Positions 30,073 through 40,183 of a DNA stretch of 61,612 nt are shown here, piece by piece. Source of the DNA: Methanofastidiosum sp. Lineage in GTDB: Archaea; Methanobacteriota_B; Thermococci; Methanofastidiosales; Methanofastidiosaceae. How positions within the stretch are numbered: position 1 is the first letter of the stretch; the number at the start of each line of letters is the position of its first letter. The notes under the pieces were generated by a model that saw nothing but the letters and a program-made list of their open reading frames with translations, ran no database searches and was not told the DNA's origin. The position numbers were made by a program, and so were the translations under genes. Location of the stretch: contig JABLXD010000008.1 of NCBI GenBank assembly GCA_013178285.1, positions 1-61,612 on the forward strand, given 5' to 3'.

Positions 30073-30996
30073 TTATCTCCCAGAAAAGCCTGTAATAATC
30101 TCTTCAACACTAATCCTCAACTGTTCCCTTACAGTTGCATTTTGATCTATCATATTCTGATTAATCGCTGTGACTGTGGGGGTTGATAAAAGCAAGAAAG
30201 ATAGGAGCAGTATCACTAATCCAGCATACATGAAGGCAACGTTTACTGATGTTCCTATGTACCTTTTAGATAAGAAATATAATCCTACGGTTGGAACCCC
30301 TAGAACTAGAGCCATTAAGGATATTGCAGGAAACGTGTATATCAAAAAAGATGTGACCAACAGAATTAAGCATGCTAGAGACAATGGCAACACTCTTTTC
30401 TTATCCTCTCTAACTAGGTGAATTAAGTTTTGGGTGTTGTTCTTGTAGTAGATAAACATCAATGCATAGCCGATTGCTATAGCCATCACAAACATTATTG
30501 GGAATCCTTCTAGTGTATTTGTAAATAGGAACCAGCCACTTGAGAACTTTAATACTTGTAGTAATGATATTGTAATTACTGAGAGGGTCTTTCTATTCTT
30601 CCACCTAATTGACGGGTGGGAATAACATAGATTTAAACCAATTACTAGAATGTATATTATAAAGAAATTTAATCCAGAGAGAAATGCTAGTGCGGTACCT
30701 AAAATAGCAAACAATTTGATTAGTGTGATTGATTCTTTTCTTGACATTGTGCCGTTTGCAACGGCCTTCCACCGGATCTTCATTGAGTTGTGTTTGTCTT
30801 CTTTTACATCTGTTAGATCATTGAATAGATATATTGCACCCAGCCCAATTCCAAGGCCTGATGCTGCAACAATGCATGTTAAAATGTTGTAATCTCCCCC
30901 GGCCATTGCAAAAAGTATGACGCCAAAAAGAAACTGTAGGGTGTTTTTTGGTAGATTTAGTGTAGCAGAATTATATATCAGCGCTTCTCTCTTCAT
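30073..30996 (-). CDS. UbiA-family polyprenyl transferase, integral membrane
   Basis: The protein has 307 residues with about eight hydrophobic spans. The first prenyl-diphosphate motif is N-D-x-x-D-x-x-x-D in LFNDLTDVKEDKHN (residues 59-67), followed by the usual K-R-W/A-N-G-type region (RWKAVANGTMSRKES). The second cytoplasmic loop has CYSHPSIRWKNRKTL in place of a clear D-x-x-x-D. UbiA enzymes move prenyl chains onto aromatic, sugar or lipid acceptors; the closest archaeal uses are lipid or polyprenyl-sugar synthesis. Its place at the edge of a glycan locus suggests a lipid-linked sugar role, but this is inference. Confidence 0.78.
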   Translation of the reverse strand: MKREALIYNSATLNLPKNTLQFLFGVILFAMAGGDYNILTCIVAASGLGIGLGAIYLFNDLTDVKEDKHNSMKIRWKAVANGTMSRKESITLIKLFAILGTALAFLSGLNFFIIYILVIGLNLCYSHPSIRWKNRKTLSVITISLLQVLKFSSGWFLFTNTLEGFPIMFVMAIAIGYALMFIYYKNNTQNLIHLVREDKKRVLPLSLACLILLVTSFLIYTFPAISLMALVLGVPTVGLYFLSKRYIGTSVNVAFMYAGLVILLLSFLLLSTPTVTAINQNMIDQNATVREQLRISVEEIITGFSGR

Positions 30997-31098
30997 GAGT
31001 TCTTTCGATATGATAAGTATTTATAAATGATTTGGTTAAATAGATTCATTGGTAATGATTATAATATATATAACTATACTTAAAGAGGGAGGGTATTT

Positions 31099-32130
31099 TT
31101 GAGTAGAATCCTTATAGATATTGGTCATCCGGCACATGTTCATTTTTTTAAGAATTTCATCTGGGAGATGGAAAAGAGAGATCATGAAGTATTAGTAACT
31201 GCCAGGAGAAAGGAAAGTGTTTTTGAACTGCTTAATTATTACGGGTTTGAATTTATAGATTTGGGCATTAATAAAAAAGGGCTATTTAACAAGGCCATGG
31301 GATTATTGTCAAATGATCTAAAACTATTGAAAATATCTAGGAAATTCAAACCTGATGTATTGACCGGAATTGGAAGCCCTTATGTAACGCAAGTTTCGAG
31401 AGTTATTGGATCAAAATCAGTTCTTTTTACTGACACTGAGCATGCATCTCTGATAAATAAACTTTCTGTGCCCTTTTCAGACTTTGTTTTAACGCCGACA
31501 TGCTTCTTAAAAGATTTTGGGAAAAGGCATGTGAGGTATAACGGATACCATGAGCTGGCATATTTACACCCCAACTGGTTTAAAGAAGAAAAAGGATTTT
31601 TGAAAGAGTTAGATATCAAAAAGAAGGAGAGATACTTCCTCCTAAGATCTGTTTCTTGGCAGGCAAGCCATGACATCGGCTATAAAGGTATAACTAAGGA
31701 GTATATGGAAAAAATTATTAAATTATTAAGGGATCATGGAAGAGTTTTCTTAAGTTCTGAGTACGATGATAAGACGTTTGAAGAATATACAATAAAAGCC
31801 CATCCTGCAAAAATTCACACTTTAATGGCGCATTCCTCCCTTTACTTTGGAGAAGGAGCAACTATGGCCTCTGAATCTGCTATTTTGGGGGTGCCAAGTT
31901 TTTATATCTCTCCCCTTCTTGGGACAATGGGAAACTTCGAAGAACTGGAGAAAAAGTATGGGTTACTCCATTGCTTCAAAGAGACTAGCTCGGCAATGTC
32001 ACTTTTAGCTGAATTAATTAAAAATGATAAAGTTAGTGAATGGAGACAGGAAAGAGAGAAGTTACTAAATGACAAGATAGATGTGACATCCTTTATGATT
32101 GAGTTCTTTGAAGATAAGATATTCAAGTAA
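31099..32130 (+). CDS. DUF354-type glycosyltransferase-like protein (TTG start)
   Basis: The protein has 343 residues and begins SRILIDIGHPAHVHFFKNFIWEME, the hallmark of the DUF354 family, a GT-B-like fold related to UDP-GlcNAc 2-epimerases and MurG. A C-terminal YFGEGATMASESAILGVPSFYIS segment fits the nucleotide-sugar site. The start is TTG at 31099, with a strong GAGGGAGGG ribosome-binding site. It opens the rightward part of the glycan locus. The donor sugar cannot be inferred. Confidence 0.8.
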   Translation: MSRILIDIGHPAHVHFFKNFIWEMEKRDHEVLVTARRKESVFELLNYYGFEFIDLGINKKGLFNKAMGLLSNDLKLLKISRKFKPDVLTGIGSPYVTQVSRVIGSKSVLFTDTEHASLINKLSVPFSDFVLTPTCFLKDFGKRHVRYNGYHELAYLHPNWFKEEKGFLKELDIKKKERYFLLRSVSWQASHDIGYKGITKEYMEKIIKLLRDHGRVFLSSEYDDKTFEEYTIKAHPAKIHTLMAHSSLYFGEGATMASESAILGVPSFYISPLLGTMGNFEELEKKYGLLHCFKETSSAMSLLAELIKNDKVSEWRQEREKLLNDKIDVTSFMIEFFEDKIFK

Positions 32131-32185
32131 AACAAAGATTTATATGTAAGCGAGGGTGAGGGATAACAAGATTGGGGTGGAAAGT

Positions 32186-32353
32186 ATGGATAAAAAAACA
32201 ATGATTTTGAGCATTCTAGCTGTTATAGGCATAGTTGGAATCGTAATGTTTCAGAGTAATGTTTTAGGCAATCCTTTGATATCTGGACTTGGATTTGCTC
32301 TAAGTTCCATCGTGGTATTGATTGGATGTTTAGTTGCTTTTATTAGATTCTAA
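32186..32353 (+). CDS. 55-residue membrane protein with two spans
   Basis: From ATG 32186 (GGGGTGG ribosome-binding site about 8 bases before) the product starts MDKKTMILSILAVIGIVGIV. It has a second hydrophobic segment (FALSSIVVLIGCLVAFI) and a short extracellular loop between them. An in-frame GTG at 32156 would add ten residues but lacks a ribosome-binding site. TATA-like atttatatg lies at about 32136-32144. The 250 bases after it, up to 32603, hold no gene or clear element. No family recognised. Confidence 0.65.
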   Translation: MDKKTMILSILAVIGIVGIVMFQSNVLGNPLISGLGFALSSIVVLIGCLVAFIRF

Positions 32354-32603
32354 TAGTTCTATCCAAAATTAGTATATTCACATAATAATATCTCATTTTA
32401 TTAAATTCATGATTTTTAATATACCAAATATATGGCATCAGAAGAGATTTTAATCAAAAATAGAGTATTAGTTTTCCAGTAACTTTGAAGAAAATACGAG
32501 AGAAATACAAAATTTTATAGGTATTCTTTAGCTATATTCAGATTAATTCAATATTAAATAGATATATAAATATGTCAAAGTGTAAACAAAAATAAGTGAG
32601 GCT

Positions 32604-34052
32604 TTGGCTAAGGAACACAAACTTTTTGCCCAAAGAATAGGACTAATTGGAATAACAAGCGTCCTTTCTATGATAATAAGAATTCTTCTAGTGCCTATTT
32701 TGACCAAAAATATGCCAGTTTCAGAATATGGTGTTTGGGTTCAGGTCAACGCCACAATAGGATTAATCCCACCGATAGTTGGACTAGGGCTTCCTTTTGC
32801 CATAGTAAGATTTCTTGCTGCAACTAAGGATAAAAAAGAATTCCAAGAGGGATTTTACTCCATTTCGGCGATAGTTGTGATGCTAAGCGGATTAGTATCT
32901 TTGTTATTCTTTATATTTGCAGTTCCAATATCAAAAATACTGTTCAATGGAAACTTAGCAGTGACCATAATATTACCTTTCATTCTATTTATCCAAAGTT
33001 TAATCGACCTCCCTATGAACGTATTTAGAGTATTACAAAAAATTAGGTTACACTCTAGTTTCCTATTGTTAGATATGATTCTAACTGTCTCTTTTGCATC
33101 TTATTTTGTTTTTCTAGGGTATGAAATTTATGGCGCAGTACTTGGCCTATTAATCTCTAAAGTGTTAGTATTCGTTTCAATGATGGGAGTAGTTGTGCAT
33201 AAAATAGGATTTTCTATCCCAAAATTCACTAACATCAAAAAGTATATATCATTTAGTATTCCTTTGTTACCGGGCAACTTTTCAAATTGGATAATCAACT
33301 CCAGTGACAGATACATTATTACTATTTTTTTGGGGACGGCCTTTGTTGGGTATTATGCGCCTGGCTATACAGTTGGATCTTTTATTCTAATGTTTGCTTC
33401 TCCTTTCTCTTTCATATTGCCTCCAGTTTTATCAAAGTACTTTGATGAAAAAAATATAGAGCAAGTTAAGAAAATTCTAAAATATTCAATGAAGTACTAT
33501 CTCTTGATTACAATACCTTCCGTTTTTGGTTTGTCGATTCTTTCAAAATCGATATTGACTATTCTTTCAACTTCTGAGATTGCATCGATTGGATACTTAA
33601 TAACACCTTTTACAGCTGTTAGTTATCTCATATATGGGCTTCAGGGAATTATCGGGAATATTCTAATTATCAATAATAAGACAAAAATAGCTGGTTTAGC
33701 AATGTCTGTATCGGCTATTGTAAATCTTTCGCTGAATTTATTATTGGTGCCCTTTATTGGGATAAACGGGGCAGCTTTGACTACTTTAATAGCATTTTTA
33801 ATTAATTTTATCATAACAATTTATTATTGTGTAAAGTACATCCGATTTGATTTTAATCTTAGTTTCATTATCAAAAGTATTCTTGCTTCTGTAATAATGT
33901 CATCACTGATTTTTTACCTAAGCCCCATAAATCTTAATGATCTGCTATTTACAATAGGGGTCAGTGCTGCTTTGTATTTTGGGATTATATATCTCCTAAA
34001 AGGAATTAATAAAGAAGAGATTAAGTTTTTCTTAAATTTACTTAGGCATTGA
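32604..34052 (+). CDS. Polysaccharide flippase, Wzx/MATE-like (TTG start)
   Basis: The protein has 482 residues with about 14 hydrophobic spans and the typical polysaccharide-transporter opening (VLSMIIRILLVPILTKNMPVSEYG). It moves lipid-linked glycan units across the membrane. The start is TTG at 32604 after GTGAGG. The 3' end overlaps the convergent dehydratase gene by 15 bases. It marks this region as an assembly locus for an exported glycan, such as S-layer or surface glycans. Confidence 0.9.
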   Translation: MAKEHKLFAQRIGLIGITSVLSMIIRILLVPILTKNMPVSEYGVWVQVNATIGLIPPIVGLGLPFAIVRFLAATKDKKEFQEGFYSISAIVVMLSGLVSLLFFIFAVPISKILFNGNLAVTIILPFILFIQSLIDLPMNVFRVLQKIRLHSSFLLLDMILTVSFASYFVFLGYEIYGAVLGLLISKVLVFVSMMGVVVHKIGFSIPKFTNIKKYISFSIPLLPGNFSNWIINSSDRYIITIFLGTAFVGYYAPGYTVGSFILMFASPFSFILPPVLSKYFDEKNIEQVKKILKYSMKYYLLITIPSVFGLSILSKSILTILSTSEIASIGYLITPFTAVSYLIYGLQGIIGNILIINNKTKIAGLAMSVSAIVNLSLNLLLVPFIGINGAALTTLIAFLINFIITIYYCVKYIRFDFNLSFIIKSILASVIMSSLIFYLSPINLNDLLFTIGVSAALYFGIIYLLKGINKEEIKFFLNLLRH

Positions 34053-35066
34053 GTCATTAATTAAAATCTTTATTTCTTCTTTACTTAATAGGGGCATATT
34101 TTTTGAGTTGTAGTTTTTAAGAGTTGTTTTTTTAAAATTATTGGGCATTTCGTAATTAGTATCTTCAGCTATTTCTAGAATAGGAGGTTTTACAATAAAC
34201 ATATACTCGTCTTCATAGGCATTTTCTGATTCTTCTTCGGTCATAAGTTCCTCGTATAATTTTTCCCCTATTCTTTTTCCTATTATTTTAGTCCCTGAAT
34301 TTTTATTAGAATTGGGATATCTTAGTTTTTCAATCATTACTTCTGCAAGGTTAGATATTTTTACAACTGGCATCTTTAATATGAAAATCTCTCCTCCTTG
34401 TGCCAATTTAGCGGCTTTCAAAATTAGGCCTGTAGATTCTGAGATCTTCATGATAAATCTTGTCATTTCTGGGTCTGTGATAGTGATGTCATTTCCGTTT
34501 AATATCTGATCTCTAAAAGTGGGGATAACTGATCCTCTTGTATCTAATACATTACCAAACCTAACACAAGATAAAGCGGTACTTTTTTCACCTTTATAAT
34601 AATTTGAAGAAATTGTTAATCTTTCAGAAAGCAACTTTGTTGCACCCATAACATTAATGGGATTTACTGCTTTATCGGTACTAATAGTAATAAATTTTTC
34701 GACATTTTCATCAATTGAAACCTCAATTAAGTTTTGTGTTCCAATAACATTAGTTTTTATGGCTTCAAATGGATTGTATTCACACAAGGGGACATGTTTT
34801 AAAGCAGCAGCGTGAAATACAATTTGTGTGCCTTCAACAGCTCGTTTTAATCTTTCTTTATCTCTTATATCCCCTATAAAAGGACGGATTAAATTATTAT
34901 TTAGATTTCTTTCAAGATCAAATACTCCTGTTTCGTTATTGTCTAATACTCTTATTGATTTAGGGCCGAATTTTAAAAGTTCTTTCACTAGTTGACTTCC
35001 AATTGAACCGGCCCCACCTGTAACAAGTATGATTTTATTTTTGTAATAATTTTTAATTTCGTCCAT
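34038..35066 (-). CDS. UDP-N-acetylhexosamine 4,6-dehydratase (LegB/PseB/CapD-like)
   Basis: This extended short-chain dehydrogenase has 342 residues. The NAD-binding motif is VTGGAGSIGSQLV near residue 16, and the family motif STDKAVNPINVMGATK holds the active-site lysine. A C-terminal EEL-type tail follows. It makes the 4-keto-6-deoxy sugar at the start of legionaminic or pseudaminic acid synthesis. The gene follows the aminotransferase stop immediately (TAA then ATG). With a NeuC-like hydrolysing epimerase downstream in the pathway, the legionaminic branch is favoured over the pseudaminic one. Confidence 0.85.
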   Translation of the reverse strand: MDEIKNYYKNKIILVTGGAGSIGSQLVKELLKFGPKSIRVLDNNETGVFDLERNLNNNLIRPFIGDIRDKERLKRAVEGTQIVFHAAALKHVPLCEYNPFEAIKTNVIGTQNLIEVSIDENVEKFITISTDKAVNPINVMGATKLLSERLTISSNYYKGEKSTALSCVRFGNVLDTRGSVIPTFRDQILNGNDITITDPEMTRFIMKISESTGLILKAAKLAQGGEIFILKMPVVKISNLAEVMIEKLRYPNSNKNSGTKIIGKRIGEKLYEELMTEEESENAYEDEYMFIVKPPILEIAEDTNYEMPNNFKKTTLKNYNSKNMPLLSKEEIKILINDSMPK

Positions 35067-36197
35067 TTATTCAATCTCCTTAAAGAAATTTTTTATTTCT
35101 CGAGAAATTATATCCATATATAATTTTTCCAATGAGGGAAACATAGGTAAGGTAAGAACTTCTTCTGACAAATTCTCCGTTATTTCTAAGTTACACTTAT
35201 ATCCTAAAACATCTCTGTAAAAATGTGTTTTATGAACCGGGAAAAAATAAATCTTAGTCATTATACCTTTTTTCTCTAAGTATCCCATGAGTTTATCCCT
35301 CAAAGTTTTATCAACTCTAATCGTATATAATTGATAAACGTTGAAATAATCTTTTGGGGGATTAATAAACTTAACATTATAATCTTTTAGCTTAGAAGTT
35401 AGATATTTTGAATTATCTCTTCTTTGCTCTATTAATTTGTCTGCTTTAGAAATTTGTGATATCCCCAAAGAAGCGATAATATTTGACATTCTGAAGTTAT
35501 AGCCTAGGCTAACATAGTCTGCAGTATTAGTGGAAAAAAAGTAGTCCTTTATTTCGGATCTTCCTTGAGAGTGGATTAATTTTAATTTATTATATATGTC
35601 TTTTGAGTTAGTAGTAATTGCCCCACCTTCACCGGTAGTAATTATTTTGTTCTGGCAAAAGCTGAACATTGAAGAATCTCCAAAAGTACCTATTTTTTGC
35701 TTCTTAATTCTTGCACCAAAAGCCTCAGCAGCATCTTCTATAAGAATTAATTTGTTGTCTTCTGCTATTTCTTTTAAAGCTTTAATATTACAGGGGCATC
35801 CACCATAATGAACTGGGATTATAGCTTTTGTTTTATCAGTGATTTTTTCATTAACATCCTCAGGATTTAAACCAAATGTATCCTCTTCGATATCTGCAAA
35901 TACAGGCTTTGCCCCCACGAAAAGAGGGGCGTTTGCTGTTGCAATAAATGTAAAGGATGGAACTATAACTTCGTCTCCGTTTTTTATGTCATAGGACAAT
36001 AGAGAACTGTGCAAGGCAGAAGTCCCAGAATTGAAAGTAACGCAGTATTTTGCACCTATATATTCGGATATTCTTTTTTCAAAATTCTCAACATTTGGAC
36101 CTTCTGTCCAGTACATTCCCAATTTAATAGCTTCTGTGATGCTATTAACATCTTCTTGATCCCAAAATATCTTAAATAGTGGTATTCTCCAGCCCAT
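35067..36197 (-). CDS. DegT/DnrJ/EryC1-type sugar aminotransferase (LegC-like)
   Basis: This PLP enzyme has 376 residues. FNSGTSALHSSLL binds the cofactor phosphate, LIEDAAEAFGA contains the PLP-contacting Asp, and FSFCQNKIITTGEGG contains the Schiff-base lysine. It aminates C4 of the 4-keto-6-deoxy-HexNAc made by the adjacent dehydratase. It lies 2 bases after the hexapeptide acyltransferase gene, so dehydratase, aminotransferase and acyltransferase form one unit. Confidence 0.88.
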   Translation of the reverse strand: MGWRIPLFKIFWDQEDVNSITEAIKLGMYWTEGPNVENFEKRISEYIGAKYCVTFNSGTSALHSSLLSYDIKNGDEVIVPSFTFIATANAPLFVGAKPVFADIEEDTFGLNPEDVNEKITDKTKAIIPVHYGGCPCNIKALKEIAEDNKLILIEDAAEAFGARIKKQKIGTFGDSSMFSFCQNKIITTGEGGAITTNSKDIYNKLKLIHSQGRSEIKDYFFSTNTADYVSLGYNFRMSNIIASLGISQISKADKLIEQRRDNSKYLTSKLKDYNVKFINPPKDYFNVYQLYTIRVDKTLRDKLMGYLEKKGIMTKIYFFPVHKTHFYRDVLGYKCNLEITENLSEEVLTLPMFPSLEKLYMDIISREIKNFFKEIE

Positions 36198-36199
36198 AG

Positions 36200-36628
36200 T
36201 TAGTCTAACTCTTTCACCATAGATTCTAACTCTTCTTCTGATAGTTTTCTTATAACTTTTGCGGGAACGCCATAAGCTAAAACTGATGGAGGTATATAAT
36301 CTTTAACAAAACTATAAGCACCAATTATTGAATTTTCTCCAATTGTTACTCCTGGCATTATAGTAGAATGACTACCAATTCTACAATTTTTCTTCAATAT
36401 AACTTTGCCTTCTTTATTATCTATAGTAGAAACTGAGTAGATTGAGCAATGAGATCCTACCTGAACATAATCTTCTATTGTAACCCCATTTTTTGCATTA
36501 ATATAACTGAAGGCCCCGATATCCGTCCTGTATCCCAACTGAAAATTATTTGAATTTTGGACTACCCAATTATACTTTGTTAATTTTCCGTTTTCAATAA
36601 CTGGCGGAATCCAATTTTTAAATCTCAT
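36200..36628 (-). CDS. Left-handed beta-helix acyltransferase (LegH-like N-acetyltransferase)
   Basis: The protein has 142 residues. Hexapeptide repeats (IGAFSYINAKNGVTIEDYVQVGSHCSIYS, then CRIGSHSTIMPGVTIGENSIIGAYSFV) and the C-terminal AYGVPAKVIRKL form a trimeric acetyltransferase. In the nonulosonic pathway it would acetylate the 4-amino group set by the neighbouring aminotransferase. The next gene upstream, an amidotransferase, lies 78 bases away on the same strand. Confidence 0.82.
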   Translation of the reverse strand: MRFKNWIPPVIENGKLTKYNWVVQNSNNFQLGYRTDIGAFSYINAKNGVTIEDYVQVGSHCSIYSVSTIDNKEGKVILKKNCRIGSHSTIMPGVTIGENSIIGAYSFVKDYIPPSVLAYGVPAKVIRKLSEEELESMVKELD

Positions 36629-36706
36629 ATTAATTCCCCCAATAAAGATAAAAAATAATTAGCTTAATACATTTTAAATTTAAGCTTTAAATTGATGAAA
36701 AAATAA

Positions 36707-37849
36707 TTAAAGTGGAATTTTTAGAATCTGTTCTGTTTCGGAGTCCTTTAATTTCCATTCATGTTCTCCAATTTTTTCCCATACTTTTGGATTAATGAAT
36801 TTTTCTGTGATTGTCCAGAATTCTTCTTCTGTATATCCCGTAAATTCAAGAAAATCTTTTAGTGCTTTTGGATCAACAAGTTTTGGGTCATTTTCTTCTA
36901 CTAATTTTATGGCCTCTTTTCTACTAATTTTGCCACTTCTAATCCAGTAACAGCAAACATCAGTAGATCTAGAGAATCCAAATTTTGGATATTTAAGCCA
37001 TGGATGCACCAAATAACCAAGTGCATCTATCTGATCATAATCTTCGATGTAACCTTCTCTTTTCCATTCTCCTGTGTCGCCTAGAGATTTGAATCCATAT
37101 TTCTTGGCTATTTGATAATTTTTATATCCATCCCAAGGAACAAAATAACTTAAATATATGGGCTCTAATTTAGATTTCTCAATTTCCTCCTTTGTTGGGT
37201 AAACACAAGTGTACAAATCTTTCATTTTTATATCGTCGCCAATCCATTCTTCAAGATTTACCGGTTTAACGACATCGTTATTAATTTGATCCTTGGCACT
37301 ATAACTCTCTTCTTTTTGAACTCCACCATACTCGACTGCAACATTTTCTCCATAGACAATAAGGGGAATATTCATATTGATTGCAATTCTAATTGGGTAA
37401 ACATAAACTGCTCTGTCCCAATACCAAGTCGGAGACCCTAATTTTTCAAAAGCTTTTCTCAACATTTTTCTTGCAATTTTTCGGTTCAAGGATAAAGAAA
37501 GTATATCACAACCAAAAGCATCGCTCATATTATAATAATTATGCCTTCCAGTTTCAGTCCAACCAAAATTATCCACATTTACTAGTAACGGATTCATTTT
37601 CATTACTTCTTTCATTATATAAACTTGAAAATGGCTGTCTTTCCCCCCACTAACAGTTATTATGCAATCATAATAATCGCCATTTATGCCCCTATACTTA
37701 TCACACAATTTTTTCAATTCGTCCATTCTATTATCCCAATTAATTTTAGCCTTTTTTTCGGAATGCCTACAAGCTTGGCATATTCCTTCTTTATCTAAAA
37801 CTACACCCGGCTTTGTATCCGGCATAACGCATTTTTTGCATCGTATCAT
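36707..37849 (-). CDS. N-acetyl sugar amidotransferase (PseA/LegA/WbuX-like), copy 1
   Basis: The protein has 380 residues from ATG 37849, which has GGTG 7 bases before it; a GTG nine bases earlier is weaker. It opens with a zinc-type C-K-K-C-V-M-P-D-T ... C-x-x-C-R-H pair and then the ATP-pyrophosphatase motif TVSGGKDSHFQVY. The family converts an N-acetyl group to an acetamidino group on nonulosonic acids or diacetamido uronic acids, using ammonia from a HisH/HisF-like pair (found at 43572-44947). A second homologue is encoded at 42417-43556, so two sugars or two positions may be modified. Confidence 0.85.
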   Translation of the reverse strand: MIRCKKCVMPDTKPGVVLDKEGICQACRHSEKKAKINWDNRMDELKKLCDKYRGINGDYYDCIITVSGGKDSHFQVYIMKEVMKMNPLLVNVDNFGWTETGRHNYYNMSDAFGCDILSLSLNRKIARKMLRKAFEKLGSPTWYWDRAVYVYPIRIAINMNIPLIVYGENVAVEYGGVQKEESYSAKDQINNDVVKPVNLEEWIGDDIKMKDLYTCVYPTKEEIEKSKLEPIYLSYFVPWDGYKNYQIAKKYGFKSLGDTGEWKREGYIEDYDQIDALGYLVHPWLKYPKFGFSRSTDVCCYWIRSGKISRKEAIKLVEENDPKLVDPKALKDFLEFTGYTEEEFWTITEKFINPKVWEKIGEHEWKLKDSETEQILKIPL

Positions 37850-37991
37850 AATAAACACCTTATTTTTTATTTAATTTTAGATTTATAAGTATTATGGGAT
37901 TATATTGGACAAATATTTGATTTATTTAATATTAATTAATAAATTTAGGACAAAAAATCTATTTTACAATACATATGGCAATAATGTACCT

Positions 37992-39137
37992 CTAATCTTT
38001 AAATTGTTTTATAAGTAAATCATTATTAATATAAATCTCAGATAGAATTTTAACTATTCTATCTCCTGATTTTCCATCTCCATACGGATTTCTTATATAT
38101 TTCATACTTTCTTTGAAATCATTGTTTTCCAATACATAAATAATAGCATTTTTAATCGATTCTTTATTATGATCTGTATCAATAATGTGCTTAGACCTCT
38201 CTCTATTTTTTTGTCTTGACCCTATATTAATTACTGGTATTTTAAAAGAAGGAGCTTCAATTATAGCGCTGCTCGAATTCCCCACAATTACGCTTGCTGT
38301 TTTTAATATAGCTAAATAATCGTTTCGCGGAATATTTTCATAAATCTTTATCTTATTGTTATTTTTATATTTTTTAATAACATCAATTATTTTTCTTCCA
38401 CCGGCATCACAGTTTGGATAGATAACAATTGTTTGGTAATTTAATTCTGAAATAGCATTTAAAGTTTCACGAATTTGAGTAGATGTGTCTTTAATTTCTG
38501 AGGTAACAGGATGTTGAATAACCAATATTAGAGGCTTGGATAATTCTAGTCCGTATTTACTAGAAATTAATTCTGACTCTATTAGCTGATTGTTTAATAT
38601 GTCATCTAATCCTGGAGCCCCTACAATGAAAACATATTTTGGATTTTCTCCCATTCTAATTATTCTTTCAGCACTTTTTTCAGTTGCTGCAAAATGAATA
38701 TTTGATAACTTAGTTATCGCATGTCTAGCCGATTCATCTATATTTCCAGTTATTTCTCCACCATGTATATGTGCCACTGGTATAGATAAATAGGCACCGA
38801 CTATTGCGCCTGCGAGCATCTCACTCCTGTCTCCCAAAAGAAGTATAAAATCCGGTTTAATTTTATTTATGGCCTCTACTAATTTCTTGATTAAATCTCC
38901 AATAAAAATTGCCATTGATTCTTTGTTGTCTTTCTCGTATATAGACTCTATGACACGCATCTTAAAATTATCTTTTTTAATTTCATTTATAGTCATTCCA
39001 AATTCTTTCATAATGTGCATACCCGTAACTATTATCTCTAATTCTAGGTTCGGATGGGAATCGATTTTTTTTAAAACTGACTGCATTAAGCCATAATCTG
39101 CTCTAGAACCAGTTATGTAAAGAATTTTTCTTTTCAC
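37992..39137 (-). CDS. UDP-sugar 2-epimerase, hydrolysing (NeuC/LegG-like)
   Basis: The protein has 381 residues from GTG at 39137, which overlaps the TGA of the synthase gene (GTGA); an earlier GTG adds five residues. KILYITGSRADYGLM at the start and HIHGGEITG in the middle are typical of WecB/NeuC epimerases. It releases UDP while inverting C2, giving the free sugar used by the next enzyme. In this context the likely substrate is UDP-2,4-diacetamido-trideoxyglucose, on the legionaminic acid route. Confidence 0.87.
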   Translation of the reverse strand: MKRKILYITGSRADYGLMQSVLKKIDSHPNLELEIIVTGMHIMKEFGMTINEIKKDNFKMRVIESIYEKDNKESMAIFIGDLIKKLVEAINKIKPDFILLLGDRSEMLAGAIVGAYLSIPVAHIHGGEITGNIDESARHAITKLSNIHFAATEKSAERIIRMGENPKYVFIVGAPGLDDILNNQLIESELISSKYGLELSKPLILVIQHPVTSEIKDTSTQIRETLNAISELNYQTIVIYPNCDAGGRKIIDVIKKYKNNNKIKIYENIPRNDYLAILKTASVIVGNSSSAIIEAPSFKIPVINIGSRQKNRERSKHIIDTDHNKESIKNAIIYVLENNDFKESMKYIRNPYGDGKSGDRIVKILSEIYINNDLLIKQFKD

Positions 39138-40180
39138 GATATCAAGTCCCACGATAATAATTGATTCTTTTTTATTTCTTTTACAGTTTTTCGCCCCAGT
39201 ATATCTTGGATATATTTTGATTCAATGCCTATACCAGGTCTTTTTATGTCTATTAAATCCTTAGTTATTATGGTTCCTTTTGCAAGGTCATATTTTGAAA
39301 CAATACTTTTTCTAACTATTTTCTTCATTTCTTCCTCTTCATTAGTCGGAACTTTTACTCCATTCCCCAAAGCTTTTTCCACAATTCTTATACTATCAAT
39401 CATATTTCTAAATTCTTCTGGATCTAATGAGATTTTATGGTCTGGGCCTTCATATTTCTTGCTTATAGTAAAATGTTTTTCTATTATGCAAGCACCTAAG
39501 GCAACTGCTGCAATCGGAACTGTAATACCAATAGTGTGGTCAGAGAATCCAACAGGTAAATTAAATTCAGATTTTAAAGTTTTTATTACTCTTAAGTTAG
39601 CGTCTTCGTATTTGGTGGGATAAGAAGATATACAATGTAAAAGTATTATATTATCTATACTTTTTTTGATAGCTTTAATTGCACTTCTTATCTCATCTAG
39701 ATTAGACATACCTGTTGAAAGTAAAATCGGCTTTTTTTTCGATGAAATATGTTCAATTAATGGTATATTTGTAATTTCACCTGAAGCTATTTTAAATGCC
39801 GATATACCAGTAGAATCCAAAAAGTCGACACTTTTTAGATCAAACGGAGAAGATAAAAAAGTAATATTCTTTCGTAGGGAATATTCATAAAGTTCAATGA
39901 AATCATCTTGATTTAATTCTAGTTTTTTAATCATTTCATATTGAGTTTCTTTATCATTTTCATTTGTTTTTTGATAATTGGCTTTTCCGGTATTCTCTAT
40001 AAGTAAATCATCAGCATAAAAAGTTTGAAATTTTATTGCATCTGCACCAATTCTCGAGGCTTCTGATATTAATTCTTTAGCAATATTTACATCGCCATTA
40101 TGATTGACCCCTGCTTCTGCAATGATGTAGCATCTGGAATTATCCCCTACTAGGCTCCCATCAATATTAAAGTTTTTCAT
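39134..40180 (-). CDS. neuB: Nonulosonic acid synthase (NeuB/LegI-like)
   Basis: The protein has 348 residues. The N-terminal TIM barrel carries AEAGVNHNGD, KFQTFYADDL and ILLSTGMSNLDE. The C-terminal antifreeze-like SAF domain carries RKSIVSKYDLAKGTIITKDLI. It condenses phosphoenolpyruvate with the 2,4-diacetamido (or N-acetylmannosamine) sugar. It starts 3 bases after the end of the reconstructed CMP-transferase frame and overlaps the epimerase gene. Confidence 0.92.
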   Translation of the reverse strand: MKNFNIDGSLVGDNSRCYIIAEAGVNHNGDVNIAKELISEASRIGADAIKFQTFYADDLLIENTGKANYQKTNENDKETQYEMIKKLELNQDDFIELYEYSLRKNITFLSSPFDLKSVDFLDSTGISAFKIASGEITNIPLIEHISSKKKPILLSTGMSNLDEIRSAIKAIKKSIDNIILLHCISSYPTKYEDANLRVIKTLKSEFNLPVGFSDHTIGITVPIAAVALGACIIEKHFTISKKYEGPDHKISLDPEEFRNMIDSIRIVEKALGNGVKVPTNEEEEMKKIVRKSIVSKYDLAKGTIITKDLIDIKRPGIGIESKYIQDILGRKTVKEIKKNQLLSWDLIS

Positions 40181-40183
40181 TAA